From assembly GCA_000827325.1 (NCBI GenBank), contig KN832873.1, positions 1,006,245-1,070,244 of the forward strand: DNA of 64,000 bases. The letters run 5' to 3'. Under the pieces are notes generated by a model, which worked only from the letters and a program-made list of their open reading frames with translations, ran no database searches and was not told the origin of the DNA. This stretch comes from Oidiodendron maius Zn. Its lineage: Eukaryota > Ascomycota > Leotiomycetes > Myxotrichaceae. This document shows positions 24,311 through 35,700 of this stretch, in pieces (positions within the stretch are counted from its first letter, which is position 1; each line of letters opens with the position of its first letter). The translations under genes were made by a program, and so were the position numbers.

Positions 24311-24554
24311 GACGCGAGAATCAGTTGTGCCTGCGCATCCTCAAATATAGACGTGAAGAAGGAAAGGACGCGCTCCTGGAGCGCAATTGACGTTATTGTG
24401 GAGATTGACTGATAGCGACCGTGAAGTTGGGTGGAGAAGCAGGTACGGGATCTGGGGTTATGCGCTAATCCTAATTCATATAGTCTATTCAGGCACCGGG
24501 ACCATACGAAGGAGACACAGCATCTCCTCCAGGGGAAACATATCGAAGGACGAC
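24311..24554. promoter_or_regulatory. Short shared divergent promoter
   Basis: Only about 244 bp separate the ATG of the RlpA-like gene (minus) from that of the GNAT gene (plus). Both promoters must lie here or overlap the neighbouring gene. No specific site recognised. Confidence 0.5.
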
Positions 24555-25109
24555 ATGTCCTCCGCATCTCTTAATCTCGACTCTAAAATGAGTTTCGAAG
24601 TCAAATATGCAGAGCTGGATGACATAAACTTCATCATAGGACTGTCTGGCCGAGTCCAGGAAGCACTCCTTATGTCAGGCAGTCTCCAAGTGATCGGGCC
24701 TCTAGCACACAAAGTGATCGAAAATTCGATACAGGGAGAGCACGCATTTCTTCTCTCCTTAAATGGACAACATATTGCAAGTGTTCTGGTAGACCCGCTA
24801 GACGGAATCTTCCCAAACACAGCGGAGATACGGCATGACTCGTGGGGAGTTCCAAGTCTTTCCTCAGCGCAGTGGTATTTGCACGCTTTGATGCTCGAAC
24901 CTGCCGAGCAGGGGAAGCACATCGGCTTGATATTCCTTGATAAAGTGCTGCAATTGATGAAAGTGAAGTATCAGTCCGGTACTGTTGTTCTGGACTGCTG
25001 GGCTGGGAATGCGAAGCTGCAACGATTTTATAGCCAAGCTGGCTTCAAACTCCATGGGAACTTTCCAGAGAACGACTACGAGATAGTGGTCTACACTTTT
25101 ACCTTGTGA
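24555..25109 (+). CDS. GNAT-family N-acetyltransferase
   Basis: Probably transfers an acetyl group from acetyl-CoA to a small-molecule or protein amine. The 184-residue protein has the GNAT layout: an N-terminal helix pair (DDINFIIGLSGRVQEALL), a central strand pair (AFLLSLNGQHIASVLVDP), motif A with WYLHALMLEPAEQGKHIG as the pyrophosphate-binding turn (Q-x-x-x-x-G/A type), and C-terminal LDCWAGNAKLQRFYSQAGF, the classic C-terminal signature. There is no intron. The start could equally be the next in-frame ATG at 24588 (MSFEVKYAEL), which sits closer to the domain. The substrate is not predictable. Confidence 0.8.
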   Translation: MSSASLNLDSKMSFEVKYAELDDINFIIGLSGRVQEALLMSGSLQVIGPLAHKVIENSIQGEHAFLLSLNGQHIASVLVDPLDGIFPNTAEIRHDSWGVPSLSSAQWYLHALMLEPAEQGKHIGLIFLDKVLQLMKVKYQSGTVVLDCWAGNAKLQRFYSQAGFKLHGNFPENDYEIVVYTFTL

Positions 25110-25913
25110 ATGGCCTCTTTAATTTATGGCCCTTTAACAATCATATAGTGGGTGATGTAAGACTGTTTTCTTTGGTCTTTCATGACACACGGCAGTACTG
25201 AGTTCTCTTCTCCGCAGGGTCTTCATAGTTCGTCGGCTAGACAATATTCCGGCCAGTGCAAAGTTCTCTAGTCGGAGTAAGTCAAGCTGGCTGGACACAT
25301 ATGTGGTAAGACGCTAGAAATCATATGAAAAGCGTTAAGAATTACTGTCCTATATACACGGTCAATATTAACTGTGCGGATTAAGCGTCATAACTGGCCA
25401 GAAAAGCAGCTGAAAAAGCTCGCCAGGAAGGGCTCTCAGAGGCCATTGTCGCTACGCCCATCTAAAACTTCTATTATTGAGTGTCTCTCGGATGCAATCT
25501 GTCTTCTGAAGTTGATAGACGATTGAGAACCAGAAATGAGCAACTAGGGGAGACCTTGCTCCCAAATATAAGCGCAAAATTCAATTTTCCGAATGGAATG
25601 CCCAAAATTCGCAGATGATATACATGATACTATTGCGCCTCCGGGAATGTAGGTTGAAGGTCTGATTCACACGCTGATTGAATCTGTGACAAGCTATGCA
25701 AAAGAATCGATAGAGCCAAGAGAATCCGAGAGCGTGAACTTATGAGGTGATATATCAGCACATGGTTCTCGATAACACATCATGAAACAAAGACTAAGGT
25801 CCTCAAACTCGCTGAATATCAAATGCTATATAAACGCCTATATATCAATTGCTCTATCCCATATATGCACCTATATTTGCGTTGTCATCTCATTAACACT
25901 TCTCGCTGTTCAT
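25110..25913. other. Convergent intergenic region
   Basis: It lies between the 3' ends of the GNAT and amino-acid transporter genes. No frame with family likeness. Confidence 0.6.
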
Positions 25914-27887
25914 CTACATTGTAGACTTGCACCCGAAGCTTGTCACGGCCCAACCGCCCTCGCGAATTGCTGATATCAGCCCTTCGAGGCTCGAATAGAT
26001 TCCCAGCGCAGCGACCACTAGCGCGCCCAGGAAATATATAAGGTTAAATGTGTTGATGCCCCACCTGACCTTAAACCCACGAATCCATCTCTTCATGCCA
26101 CGGTCCTGGTAACTGAACGTCCGCATGTTGGCCTCGAACTCCTCATCGGGCGTTATGGCGTCCTTCTGGATCTGAAACGCAAAGGCCAGGAAAGCCGGGA
26201 AGGCGTATGTGAACTGCACAATACACACCGCGCTGACAAGCCCCGAGATCACTGAGAAGTGCGGGATAGCGGAGCAGATTAGCCACGCAACGACCCAGTA
26301 GGCAGGGACGAGCGCCACCCAGAGTATCTTACCCTTTACGGAGGTGAGCGGGGGGAAGTGCAAGAACTCTTGGAGGACTTCAACATAAGCTACCTTGATG
26401 CCGATGTTGCTGTATAGGCAGGCAGATATTAAACCCGTGGCGATGTGCATGACATTGCATGCGGTGCGCACGGTGTAGGGAGAGAGGCCCTGTATGGCCG
26501 GGTTGTAGGCGAATTGGCCTTGTAACGAGTATACGAAAATTGCGAAGAATATGTAACACATGTATATAAATATGTTGGTGCACAGCAGGCTCTTCCAGAA
26601 GTCCCACGGGTGCCGCATCTCGGCCATGAAGGAGATGAAGAGCATGGCACCGCCATACGAGTAGACGGCCTGGTTGAAGCCGTTCGTGAATGCTGTGAAG
26701 CCTGTCCCGCCGGTCTTCATGCCATCAGGAGGCACCCCTGCGTAGCGGTGGATGGGCCCTGATCCGAACTCAGGACCGAAGGACTTGACGAGTGTGGAGA
26801 AGTCAGGGGGGAGGATTGCTACGACCGTGATGCTTCTTAATGTCAGCATATATTAGAATCAGATAGAATGTGACAATACCTAATGAAGAGAATGACGACA
26901 TTGAGCAAGATAGAAAGGTTGGCCACACGTCCAAAACGCCGCAGTGTGCGGATCTGACCCATGATCATGCCTGCAGCCATGAAGATAACCAGGCACACGA
27001 TAAAGCATATGCTCCTAGTCGAGTCCTGCAACGGACCGAGGGAAATCTGCGAGATGGACTGGCCGTTGCCGAGGATGAGCACCGACACAGCGAGCAGGAG
27101 CTGGATAGTCTGCAGGAAGTTGACGAAATGGCGCGCCCGGCTGCCGAAGACGCGGAAGAAGGCGTCGGCGTAGGTTTTCATGGGATACCTGTCGGAGTCC
27201 AGTTGCAGGAAGATCTTGTAGAGTTGGAAGCCGGAGCTGGGAAATGTTAACCTTGGCTGTTTCGCATATTTTTATGTGGAGAAGCATACTATAATGCCAA
27301 AGCGCCAAGGGCTGTGTACAATGCTACTCCAGGGCCGTATCCCGTTTGCGCGAATGCCCAACTAGAATTGATATTAGAAAAGTCAGTCTCAATTGAAGGA
27401 ATTATCCAACTCACGGCACACTGAAAGGGTCAAAGATATCCGTCGTGACGAGGTAGAACATGCTGCTCCACCCTGCCGTCCGCATAGCTCGACTCGCCAT
27501 CGTCCACTCCTCAGCTGTGACTCGCATCATCTCATTTGATGATGCCGCTCCCTCTCCAGACGAACCATCTCCTTTCTCCCCCCAACTCTTCTCCCCCTCA
27601 CTCTCAAACTCCAAATCAATCACCTCCTCGACCTCATTCTGAACTCGCCTTCTCGAGAACCGATTCTTTAGCGAACCCCACACCGTCCTCGCGCCCCTCC
27701 TCTCAAGGTACCTCTCATTCGCTTCTCTTTCCTGTAGTCGTGTGACACTCGCCCAGTAGAGGTACTCCTCAAACGAGACAGAGGGGTCATGTGCGGCACG
27801 CAGGAGCTGTGTTTCCACAGGTTCGTCAGACCGGTCGATGCGTCGCGGATCGCCGCCTGAGAGAATGAAGTTGGCTGCCGTAGCCAT
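25914..27887 (-). CDS. AAAP-family amino-acid transporter (mtr-like)
   Basis: Proton-coupled neutral amino-acid permease of the Aa_trans family. Four exons (27415-27887, 27290-27361, 26880-27236, 25914-26835) join to 607 residues. A 150-residue hydrophilic N-terminus carries the ATAANFILSGGDPRRIDRSD tract and Glu-rich stretches. The membrane core then starts with FYLVTTDIFDPFSVPWAFAQ and TGYGPGVALYTALG, followed by YSGFQLYKIFLQLDSDRYPM. Later segments include AVYSYGGAMLFISFMAEMRH and GIKVAYVEVLQEFLHFP, which match Neurospora MTR-type proteins. About eleven hydrophobic segments are visible. The third intron is only 44 nt. It sits at a canonical GTATTG/TTAAG pair and its removal restores FIRSITVVAIL. 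Individual substrate is unknown. Confidence 0.88.
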
Positions 27888-29550
27888 GAAGTTTAGGGAA
27901 TGCGTTTATATGAGAAGAATATAGAAACGACAGGCAGACAGATATAAAAATGACAGACTTTAGAGAATAGAAAGAAAAATATTTGGATATCCCAAGAGAG
28001 ACGATAGTTGTGCGAGAGAGTTGCAAAGAGAGAAGTATGAAGATGTGATGATGAGAGGTGGCGAAATCAAACTTAAATACAACATCTCTTCAAACCTCAC
28101 TATAGTCCACAAAAATTCTCGTGGTGTCCCTTCCACTTCCCCTTCCGCAACTATCCGAGGCGTAAAATACAAGTCACATCACTGCCCTCATCAAAGATCC
28201 AAAATATATACGACATGTATCGGCTTCCCGGAAGGCATTAACCTACGAGAACATTTGCAAGTTGGACACTCCGCAGCAGGCGGAGTATGCTTGTGGACAT
28301 GCTCAGACAGACCCAGGCACTCCGCCTGCCCGTTGGCAGCAGCCAGAAAGCGACTTGTCAAACGTACTACATTGACTTCTCTAATGGCTCGTATAGGCAA
28401 AGGCAGAAGGGAAAGGGGAAAACAAACAGAAAGTTCGGGGTTCTGTATCCTTCGCAATGGCAGTTCCGAGTGAAAGCTGGGCAAAGGTGTCCTACTTTGC
28501 ATGCCGGTAGTTGGGCGATTCTTTCCGAAGTGTCGCGTGAGGGGAATCTCCGCCATCAACACGCGACACTATACTTCCGTGTAGAGGACAGAGCTTCCTA
28601 TCTAAACCTCATTTTGCAGCCGTCAGAACCATAGGTCCGTGGAGAATAAGGATGCGCGTCTCCATATTTACTCCACACTCGCCCTTCCATCTCCATATGC
28701 AGAGAGGAGGGACTGCATCTTCTCAACGGTCGTACGGGGATCACATATGTGTGGAGAAGTAATGCTTGTTTTTTCCCCCGGACGTTGTAACGAGGGTTTC
28801 ATGTCCGTTTAGGGGATGCAATGTGCGAGACTGGCACGAGCGTCGTTGGTGTTTAGGTTCGCAGCGGTTGCGGAAGAAAAGCGGAAGGCTTCGGGTAGCG
28901 CCGTGAAGCGTCGTGAAGCGGGGAAAGGGGTTTAGCGAGATCCTAATTTAGTATGATGTATGATGTCAAAAGGGGCTGGGTGTAAGGAAAAATTGATTTT
29001 GTAATCTAACCATAAATGAGATCTGAAATTGTAGCTTGCACTCGTAATCCAGTGTATTTGAAAATCTTGCCAGCTACAATCTACACGCTCATTCTGGTAC
29101 CGCGGTCTCCCTAGGGCTTTTGCTACGTACCTGTGTCACCTGGTCTACCGCATACACAAGTCGTACAATCGAAACTGCAAGTTATAACCGCTGGCAGCCT
29201 AACAGTGTTGAAAGCATCCATAAAGTAAGAGAGTCATGTTCCATAAGATTCCTAGGCCCGTGCTGGAAAGACGGTAACGAACGGCCCAGATCAAACTCTT
29301 ATACCCTGTAGAGAAGTTTCGCGACTGTAGGATAACTAGCACGGGGCTCAAAACACTGGAGCTGCCTCATTGAACTATTTCATCTAAGGCAAGAGGCTGA
29401 CGGTAAGGAAATATGGCCTCCCATGCGCTCTGGACCCGAATCAGAAGTCTTTTTAGAAGGGCCATCCCATAATTTGTAGCCGAAAGTCCTGCTGTTGAAC
29501 GTTAGATAGCTCAGAGGAAAGGATGCGACAAGGCATCCTATTCGAATTTG
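27888..29550. other. Upstream region of the amino-acid transporter, no gene
   Basis: It contains the transporter promoter near 27888-28100. Frames at 28021-28634 on both strands mirror each other and lack signatures. The stretch 28900-29550 shows nothing coding. Confidence 0.55.
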
Positions 29551-29745
29551 TTAAACTGTAAGAGTTTAGATTCTTGGTTGTCATTTTCGCCACTGACCTG
29601 CTGTGCAAGCAATGCTGAACATTAGTCCATCTCCCTCCCTCACAACAATATCGATACCATTCTCTTCCAGGGCCTTGTCAGTTCCTCTATTACCACACCG
29701 ATCACGAGGATATTCTAGGAGTTTGTGATATGGCTCATCCGTCAT
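29551..29745 (-). CDS. Candidate 50-residue spliced small protein
   Basis: Not a family I recognise. ATG at 29745 opens MTDEPYHKLLEYPRDRCGNR, which continues to GIDIVVREGDGLMFSIACTA. Reading on gives a 54-residue frame. A 42 nt intron with donor GTCAGT (29597), branch-like CTAAAC and acceptor TTACAG (29556) instead joins 29598-29745 to a 5 nt exon 29551-29555 and ends in V-stop, with total length exactly divisible by three. The protein is charged, without signal peptide or membrane segment, and its composition looks coding rather than random. It is isolated, with more than 800 bp on each side. Confidence 0.42.
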
Positions 29746-30548
29746 GTTGGTGCTGATTGGGAGAGGCCTATTGAATGCGTCACTCTTTTATGTCACAAAG
29801 TCTCCAAAAATGTCATCTCATTTTCCCCATGCCCCGCATCCATTCGCGACTTAATATACTGTTAATAAAGCTCCTACCTTTTTACATAAGGCATATGCTA
29901 GGGTTATAATAAACGTGCCATACTCGAGCCTTCTAGTTTTCACGCCATATTTAGAGCTTGGGTATGCAAGGTTGCGTTGCTGATCACCAAGTTTCTGCTG
30001 ATTGCGGGTGTGCCGCTTGAGCATTTAGGCGAGGCGGAAAAGGGGTAAGTTGTAGCCACATAAACACACCTATGTTCTGTTCACTATTGCAGCTGGATAA
30101 TGCCATTCATATGAGCATTATCACACCAATTTTGGAAACTTCGAAAATCTCGTTCGCAGTTCAAATATTCCAATTTCCAGGCTATGATACCCTTCTCCCC
30201 GTCTATAAGAACTCCCTCCGCCCGCAACCACACGCTATGCCATGTCATGCCGATGCCATGCCATCTCCAGAGCCAATAAAGTATTAATATTACATGTGTG
30301 CTGCGTATGCATACCGCCTAACCAACGCCGAGATGCTGATTAGCTGTTTGTGTGTGTTCGTATGCAAGCCCTCCATCCATCCACCCCTCCAAATTCTAGC
30401 ATTTATATTTTAAGAAAAGTGCCAAACTCCTTACTTTCATATCCATTCTATAATTCTTCTTCTGTGCTCGCATGACTAAGATGAAGAGACTTTTAACACT
30501 CCAAACGATGTACCTTCTTCGAGATGTGCAAGAGCGTGTGTATCACAC
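29746..30548. other. Intergenic, AT-rich
   Basis: It lies 5' of the small candidate gene and 3' of the large gene ending at 30549. AT-rich with short ATGCC-type repeats near 30236-30262. No gene. Confidence 0.55.
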
Positions 30549-33500
30549 TCACTGCATGACGCTCTGCCTCCATCGCTCGACCATATCAATCTGTCCCTGA
30601 TTTAGCGGCTGCGCCGTCATCCCCATGCCCATATTCAGCATGCCCATACTGGCCATCGTGTTCTGCACCTGCGGCAAATACGCCATCTGCATTGGCGCAG
30701 GGTATCCCATGCCCTGAGCATAGCCTCCGACTCCTTGATACCCGCCTGCAAATATCACGGGGTTATTAGCATTATATCCCATCTGGCCCATTCCCAAACT
30801 CGGCTGTGGGAACTGGAATTGGCCTTGCGGTATCCCTGCTGCGCGGGTGTCGAACGGGTTGTGCTGGCGAGGGATCCGGGGTGCCGTGCCTGCTTGTCCA
30901 TCATTGTACATTCCGCCCTTGAACCCGCCCGCTGGAGCTCTGGAAGAGAGAATATTGTGCGTCGAGCCTGGGACGGGTTTGGGGGCACCCATGCGCTCGT
31001 TCAACCCGAGCAAGCCGGTCTGGGGTTTGGGTTGTAGAGAAGCACCGACTTGAGGATGGTGGTGCAGGATGTCTGCCATGCTATGTCGCTGTATAACTGT
31101 AGGGCGGGAGGGAGATTCTGCTGCGGGGGCTGGGCCAGAAGCCCCGACTTCAGCGGCGCGGGCCTGAGCTTCTGCCTGTAGGCGTTTGCGGCGCTGGCCG
31201 AGTGTTTCTTCTTCCTCGTCTGTCGGGGATTGTTTACCTTTGCTTTTTGTATCCTCGTCGAGGAGGTCACCACCGAATTGGCTCAGCATTTCCGATGCGA
31301 AGTCCCCGCTCACCGGTCGCGCTTTGGGGAGGTTGGTGGGGACTTCTTCCCCATCGGCTCCTCTCAGTCTTGCTAACCTCTCTGCTAACGTCTCGCCTTC
31401 GTCCTCAGGGGGGGTAGGTGGCGGTGGAGGATTCACACTGAGTAGCGATGCGCGATTCATGGGGATCTTGCCCTGCAGGCGATCACGGCGACGGCTCAGG
31501 GGCTCGTTGTCTTCCATGTCACGCCGCTCAATGAGCCCTAGGGGACGATTGAGGTCGAGGGACTGCGCCTTTTTGGCATTATTTGCGTAGATGAGGGCAA
31601 GGGGGACGTCATCATCGTCTTCTTCCTCCTCGTCATCGGATTCTGCTGCGCGTTCTTCCCATGCTAGAGTTACCCGCTTATGTTTCCTGGTCTCTGCTTC
31701 GGCCTGTGCGACGGCGTCGAGTTCGAGCAGGGTCGAATGCAGACCGTTGGGATACGCAGTGGCCAGAGGACGTGTGCGATGTTTCTGCTGCTGTTTGCGC
31801 AGTTGCAACTCAGCGAGTAGCGTAGTCGGCGCACCGTGATACTCCTCTTCCTCTGGCTCCTCTTCCGGCTCAGAAACATCCTCCTCCTCCTCCTCATCAC
31901 GAATAATCTTCCCAGCTCTGATATCCGCAATCATCTCCGCCCTTCTCTTCTCCGTTTCCGTATCTAGTGCATTACCCCCACTCGATCTTCTGCCCAGTAA
32001 ATTAAATGCACTTGTGCGCTTCTTCGGCTGCGCCTTCTCCTCCGGAGAAAGTAGATTCGCCGTGCTGCTCCTATTCTGCATCTTCGGCTGTCCGTACACC
32101 TCAGCACCGAGATGTCCCGCAATCAAATGGTCCGTAAACGCAGTCACTGGCGCATGGGCAGACGCATCCAGAATACTGTCTAATGTAGCAACGGCAGACT
32201 GCTCCTTCAACTCAACCACTTGTTCTGGCATAGGCATATCGAAGAATGCAGTTGCCCTCAACTGCGGCGGAAGGTGCTGTGCGTCCTGCGTGACTCTTCT
32301 CCCACCCATGCTCATCCTCTGATGTTGCGGCACGTATTCCAGTTGTTGAACCTCGTCATTATCAGGGAGGTCAGGCTCGTTCTCGATTTCTAGGACATCA
32401 GGGAGCCATATTGCGGCATGCCGAGCGGGTTCAGGAATGGTACTAAGAGCTTGGGTTCGTCTCTTACCCCGCGCTATCGATGATGGTGCTTTAGATAGCT
32501 TCTGGGGGAGATTGAGCATCACCGGTACTGGGGCAGGATAGTAAAGCATCTGCTGCCCGGTCTCTGGGTCCTCATATGATTGAGACCTTGCCATGGACAT
32601 GCGTTCCGCAGTGGATATTCTAGGCTGGCGCGGCCTTAGGTCTCCCGCGACAGAGAACCTGTCCTTCGCAGGCTGCTGCACATTTGAATCGATCCCGTCT
32701 ACCGTGAGCAGCGCCCCAAACGAGGAGCGCCGGGGTGAGACGCCCAGTGCGTCCAGCGGCTCGTGGATGGTGATCCGACGTTGCTGTGGCTCGGGAGGCG
32801 CGGGTGCGTGAGCTCCATCGAATCCAGCAAACATCTTCTCAGCATCCAAGGTATCTGTCGAGGACGGCGAAGATGGGCGATCCTCCTCGCCCCTGGGCTC
32901 GGGATTCCGCACCTCCAGCTTGCGATCCACAGGCAAGAAGTTCTCCTTCGGCCCCGTCGCCTCGATGGGTGACTGTGCGATAGGAGACTGTGCCATGGTA
33001 GGAGGCGGCGACGAGGAGGAGGATTGGACGAACGAGAACGAGTCGAGTGGCCTGCCTTCCAGCTCGGGCTCAGGGCGAGTGCCAAACCTCGAGCTCTTCG
33101 AGGTCGAGCGTGCCACGCCCGGGATGGTGGATGGGAGCTGCTCCACCAATTCTCTCTTGTGCGTCGTCGAAGTGATGTTCGTGTCTATCTCTATTGTCTG
33201 GCTCGTATTACCGGCTCGCGTGGATATCGTCACATCCGGGGAGGAACGTAGGGGGGATCTGCGGCTGCCATTTCGCTTGAGTTCACCGTGCAGGTCGCGG
33301 ATAGCGTCGTCGATGGACGAGGTCATGCTCAATCGCTCGGCCGTGCGCTCGAGTAGCTCGATCTTGTCGGTATATGAGGCCAGCAGCACGCGCTGGTCGT
33401 CAACGGGTGTGGGATGCCGCAGGTCGAGATGGTTGGCGGGCACGGCGGTACGCAGGATGGGTAGGCGGATGGCCTTGGACGATCCGTCACGCAGGCCGTC

Positions 33501-33866
33501 GTGGGCGTGTGAGGTGGTATTCTCCTCCTTATCGGCCTCCTTATTCTGGCTCTTATCCTGCAGGGCAAATCGATTCGGGGTTGTGATAGTGGGATCGTCG
33601 TCGTTCTCAAGGGCTTCAGTGTCGTCGACTTCAACCTCGTCGTAGTCGTCGTCCTCGACCATCTCGTAGCTGCTGTCGGTCTGACTTCGCGCTCGATTGC
33701 TCGGGTGCACGATCTGGCGCAACGCCTTGACAGCCACAGTCGTCGCCGTCGGCTGGTGAAGGCTCGTGTTGGGCGCTGGGCTATTTTTGGACGTGGTGTG
33801 ACCGCTGTCCAGGTCGCCGTCGCCCTCAACATCGAAGTCGTGCTGCTCGAGGGAGTCGTACGCCAT
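30549..33866 (-). CDS. Conserved hypothetical 1105-residue low-complexity protein
   Basis: No catalytic domain recognised. One long exon starts at ATG 33866 (MAYDSLEQHDFDVEGDGD); the frame stays open upstream but without another ATG in good context. Visible blocks are an acidic N-terminal stretch (MVEDDDYDEVEVDDTEALE), a possible short coil (TDKIELLERTAERLSM), a conserved-looking centre (RATAFFDMPMPEQVVELKEQ followed by TLDSILDASAHAPVTAFTDH), two DEGETLAERLARLR/EEEETLGQRRKRLQAE repeats in a Glu/Arg-rich region, and a Gly/Met/Gln-rich tail ending VERWRQSVMQ. The tail resembles aggregation-prone or RNA-granule regions. Function is unknown. It is most likely a cytoplasmic scaffold or regulator. 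Confidence 0.78.
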   Translation of the reverse strand: MAYDSLEQHDFDVEGDGDLDSGHTTSKNSPAPNTSLHQPTATTVAVKALRQIVHPSNRARSQTDSSYEMVEDDDYDEVEVDDTEALENDDDPTITTPNRFALQDKSQNKEADKEENTTSHAHDGLRDGSSKAIRLPILRTAVPANHLDLRHPTPVDDQRVLLASYTDKIELLERTAERLSMTSSIDDAIRDLHGELKRNGSRRSPLRSSPDVTISTRAGNTSQTIEIDTNITSTTHKRELVEQLPSTIPGVARSTSKSSRFGTRPEPELEGRPLDSFSFVQSSSSSPPPTMAQSPIAQSPIEATGPKENFLPVDRKLEVRNPEPRGEEDRPSSPSSTDTLDAEKMFAGFDGAHAPAPPEPQQRRITIHEPLDALGVSPRRSSFGALLTVDGIDSNVQQPAKDRFSVAGDLRPRQPRISTAERMSMARSQSYEDPETGQQMLYYPAPVPVMLNLPQKLSKAPSSIARGKRRTQALSTIPEPARHAAIWLPDVLEIENEPDLPDNDEVQQLEYVPQHQRMSMGGRRVTQDAQHLPPQLRATAFFDMPMPEQVVELKEQSAVATLDSILDASAHAPVTAFTDHLIAGHLGAEVYGQPKMQNRSSTANLLSPEEKAQPKKRTSAFNLLGRRSSGGNALDTETEKRRAEMIADIRAGKIIRDEEEEEDVSEPEEEPEEEEYHGAPTTLLAELQLRKQQQKHRTRPLATAYPNGLHSTLLELDAVAQAEAETRKHKRVTLAWEERAAESDDEEEEDDDDVPLALIYANNAKKAQSLDLNRPLGLIERRDMEDNEPLSRRRDRLQGKIPMNRASLLSVNPPPPPTPPEDEGETLAERLARLRGADGEEVPTNLPKARPVSGDFASEMLSQFGGDLLDEDTKSKGKQSPTDEEEETLGQRRKRLQAEAQARAAEVGASGPAPAAESPSRPTVIQRHSMADILHHHPQVGASLQPKPQTGLLGLNERMGAPKPVPGSTHNILSSRAPAGGFKGGMYNDGQAGTAPRIPRQHNPFDTRAAGIPQGQFQFPQPSLGMGQMGYNANNPVIFAGGYQGVGGYAQGMGYPAPMQMAYLPQVQNTMASMGMLNMGMGMTAQPLNQGQIDMVERWRQSVMQ

Positions 33867-35047
33867 GGTTGAGCGTGGTGAGCAGCACGGGCGTCGCGCT
33901 GGGAGGTGAGAGGGAGACAAGAGATGCGATGGAAGAGAGGTGAAAACACCACTGAGTGCAGTATCGTGCTGGTGGTGTTGGCAGAGTGGCGAGTGTTACA
34001 ACCGAAATAAGAACAAGACGAAGACTCAGGGCATGGCTGTGTCGTACATTAAAGGTCTTCCTTCTAATCGGGCTCAGCAGGTTTGGCTTTTGACGGCCCT
34101 TCGTGAGCCCATGGAGAGCCGTGAGAGCCTATCCATGGCCTTGGCCACCACCCATGCAATATACTTCCTACAAAGTACCAACACCGGACAAGTCAATTAC
34201 GTAGATACTGCATCCATGCACACATCCCATCCCATCTCCTCTGCCAGAGAGATCGTGTTACGCTACAGTGCATTATTCTGCCTCACAGGAACCATCGTGA
34301 CCATCGGCCCTGATCCCTCCATCCTCCAGGCACACCCGTCGTATTCCCCCCGGAAAACCCTTCTTTTACGACGTCGCGTCTAGACTTCGCGCCCACTGGC
34401 TCCACCATCCAACGGCTATCCAAAGAAATAAAAAGTGGGAATGCAGCGTCGTAATCCACAAATAGAATAACAACCAACTGGCAACACTACTCCAAACACC
34501 TCACACGCTCGACATCAAAATAATAATATGCAGGCAGAGAGGCTGAAACAAAAGGAATCATCTCGAGAAAAATTGACAGAAAAAGCCACTGATCAGCCCT
34601 GATCAGCCCTGCTGCATTCAGCTATCTAAGACAGATAGCAGATAATGCTCTTCAATACTGTACCGCACCGTACCGACCCTCCTTATCTCTGCTATCAGGT
34701 CTCCAAGCCGTTATCTCGTAGATCCGACGCCTCACCTGAAGAAACCTACCATAACCATTCATTTTCGAAAGGGATTCCGCCAAGGTGCCGAGTCTGGCTG
34801 AGGATGTGCTCTTATCTCCTGGGGGTACTTGTCCGGGCGTGCCTGTAAATGGGTACAGCAAGCTGGGCGCCAAAGGGGGGTTTCTCACTTTATGCATACT
34901 GGGAGGGGATACTCCGAGGAACTCAGGACATCTAAGCAGGGAGTAAGCTGGTCGGGGGTTTTGCTCCGGTAAAAAGACCACATATCACGAGGTTGCGAAG
35001 CGCTTCACTTTCGACCAATTCCCTTTCAACCAAGTCGATTCTCCGCA
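33867..35047. other. Upstream region of the 1105-residue gene
   Basis: Promoter and leader of the minus-strand gene, then about 1 kb without a convincing frame. An imperfect direct repeat of TGATCAGCCC occurs near 34591-34610. Confidence 0.5.
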
Positions 35048-35380
35048 TTACATTCCATTCAATCTCTTGCCGAATGAGCGGTCGGCGGCTTCTGGGTCCT
35101 TAGGCAACTCAGCGGCACCTGCTTGCCCTCCTGCGTCGTCGATGGTGACACTCATCATATCAAAATTTTCGGGGTCGATCATTGGCTGGAGACAGGAGAA
35201 ATGGGCAAATGCTATAGACAAGGAATAACCTAGCCAAACGGTACAGAGGGCAACTTTTCCCGCCTGCCTGCTTACACGCAAAAGTCCCCTCAGCATCATC
35301 TCCCGCAAAATAACCTCCACTCTGTTGTAAAAGCTTTGCTCATCGGACTTGAAGCCCTCGAACCCCACGCCTATGCTCAT
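35048..35380 (-). CDS. Candidate small hypothetical gene (80 residues if spliced)
   Basis: ATG at 35380 begins MSIGVGFEGFKSDEQSFYNR. GTAAGC at 35275 and CTCCAG before 35185 define a 90 nt intron whose removal gives 80 residues ending in a coding-looking tail (DMMSVTIDDAGGQAG, then a Glu/Pro-rich end and KRLNGM). The unspliced frame also stays open, so it could be 110 residues, or longer from ATG 35587. The intron has no clear branch point. No family recognised. Confidence 0.35.
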   Translation of the reverse strand: MSIGVGFEGFKSDEQSFYNRVEVILREMMLRGLLRVSRQAGKVALCTVWLGYSLSIAFAHFSCLQPMIDPENFDMMSVTIDDAGGQAGAAELPKDPEAADRSFGKRLNGM

Positions 35381-35700
35381 GCGTCGTAGAAAATATACAC
35401 CGACTGTATGAGAAGAAACAATTAAAACACAATGCGCCCTCCGTACATAGGAGAGCATTTTCGTTGTATCATGCATGCAACCCACCCATCTGCCCGATTG
35501 AATTAGTGGAACCCCCCAACGCCATGCTTTTAAATATTCTGTCTGCAAATTTCTTCCTCTTTGTCTCCTTTGTGATGCCCATTTCATTCATTCACATGTG
35601 AATTCTGTGGTAAGAGGGAAGCAGGACCCAGTGGGTTTCCTCTTTCACACTTGGTTTCTCTAGGCCTGTTTTTGTTCTTCCGTTCAACAGAGACAAACGT
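35381..35700. other. Short intergenic region
   Basis: It lies upstream of the small candidate and downstream of the 35701 stop. Nothing else seen. Confidence 0.5.

Noticed and set aside
24034-24567. Minus frame of 177 codons across the divergent promoter
   Set aside because: It overlaps the RlpA-like exon in another frame and runs through the GNAT start.
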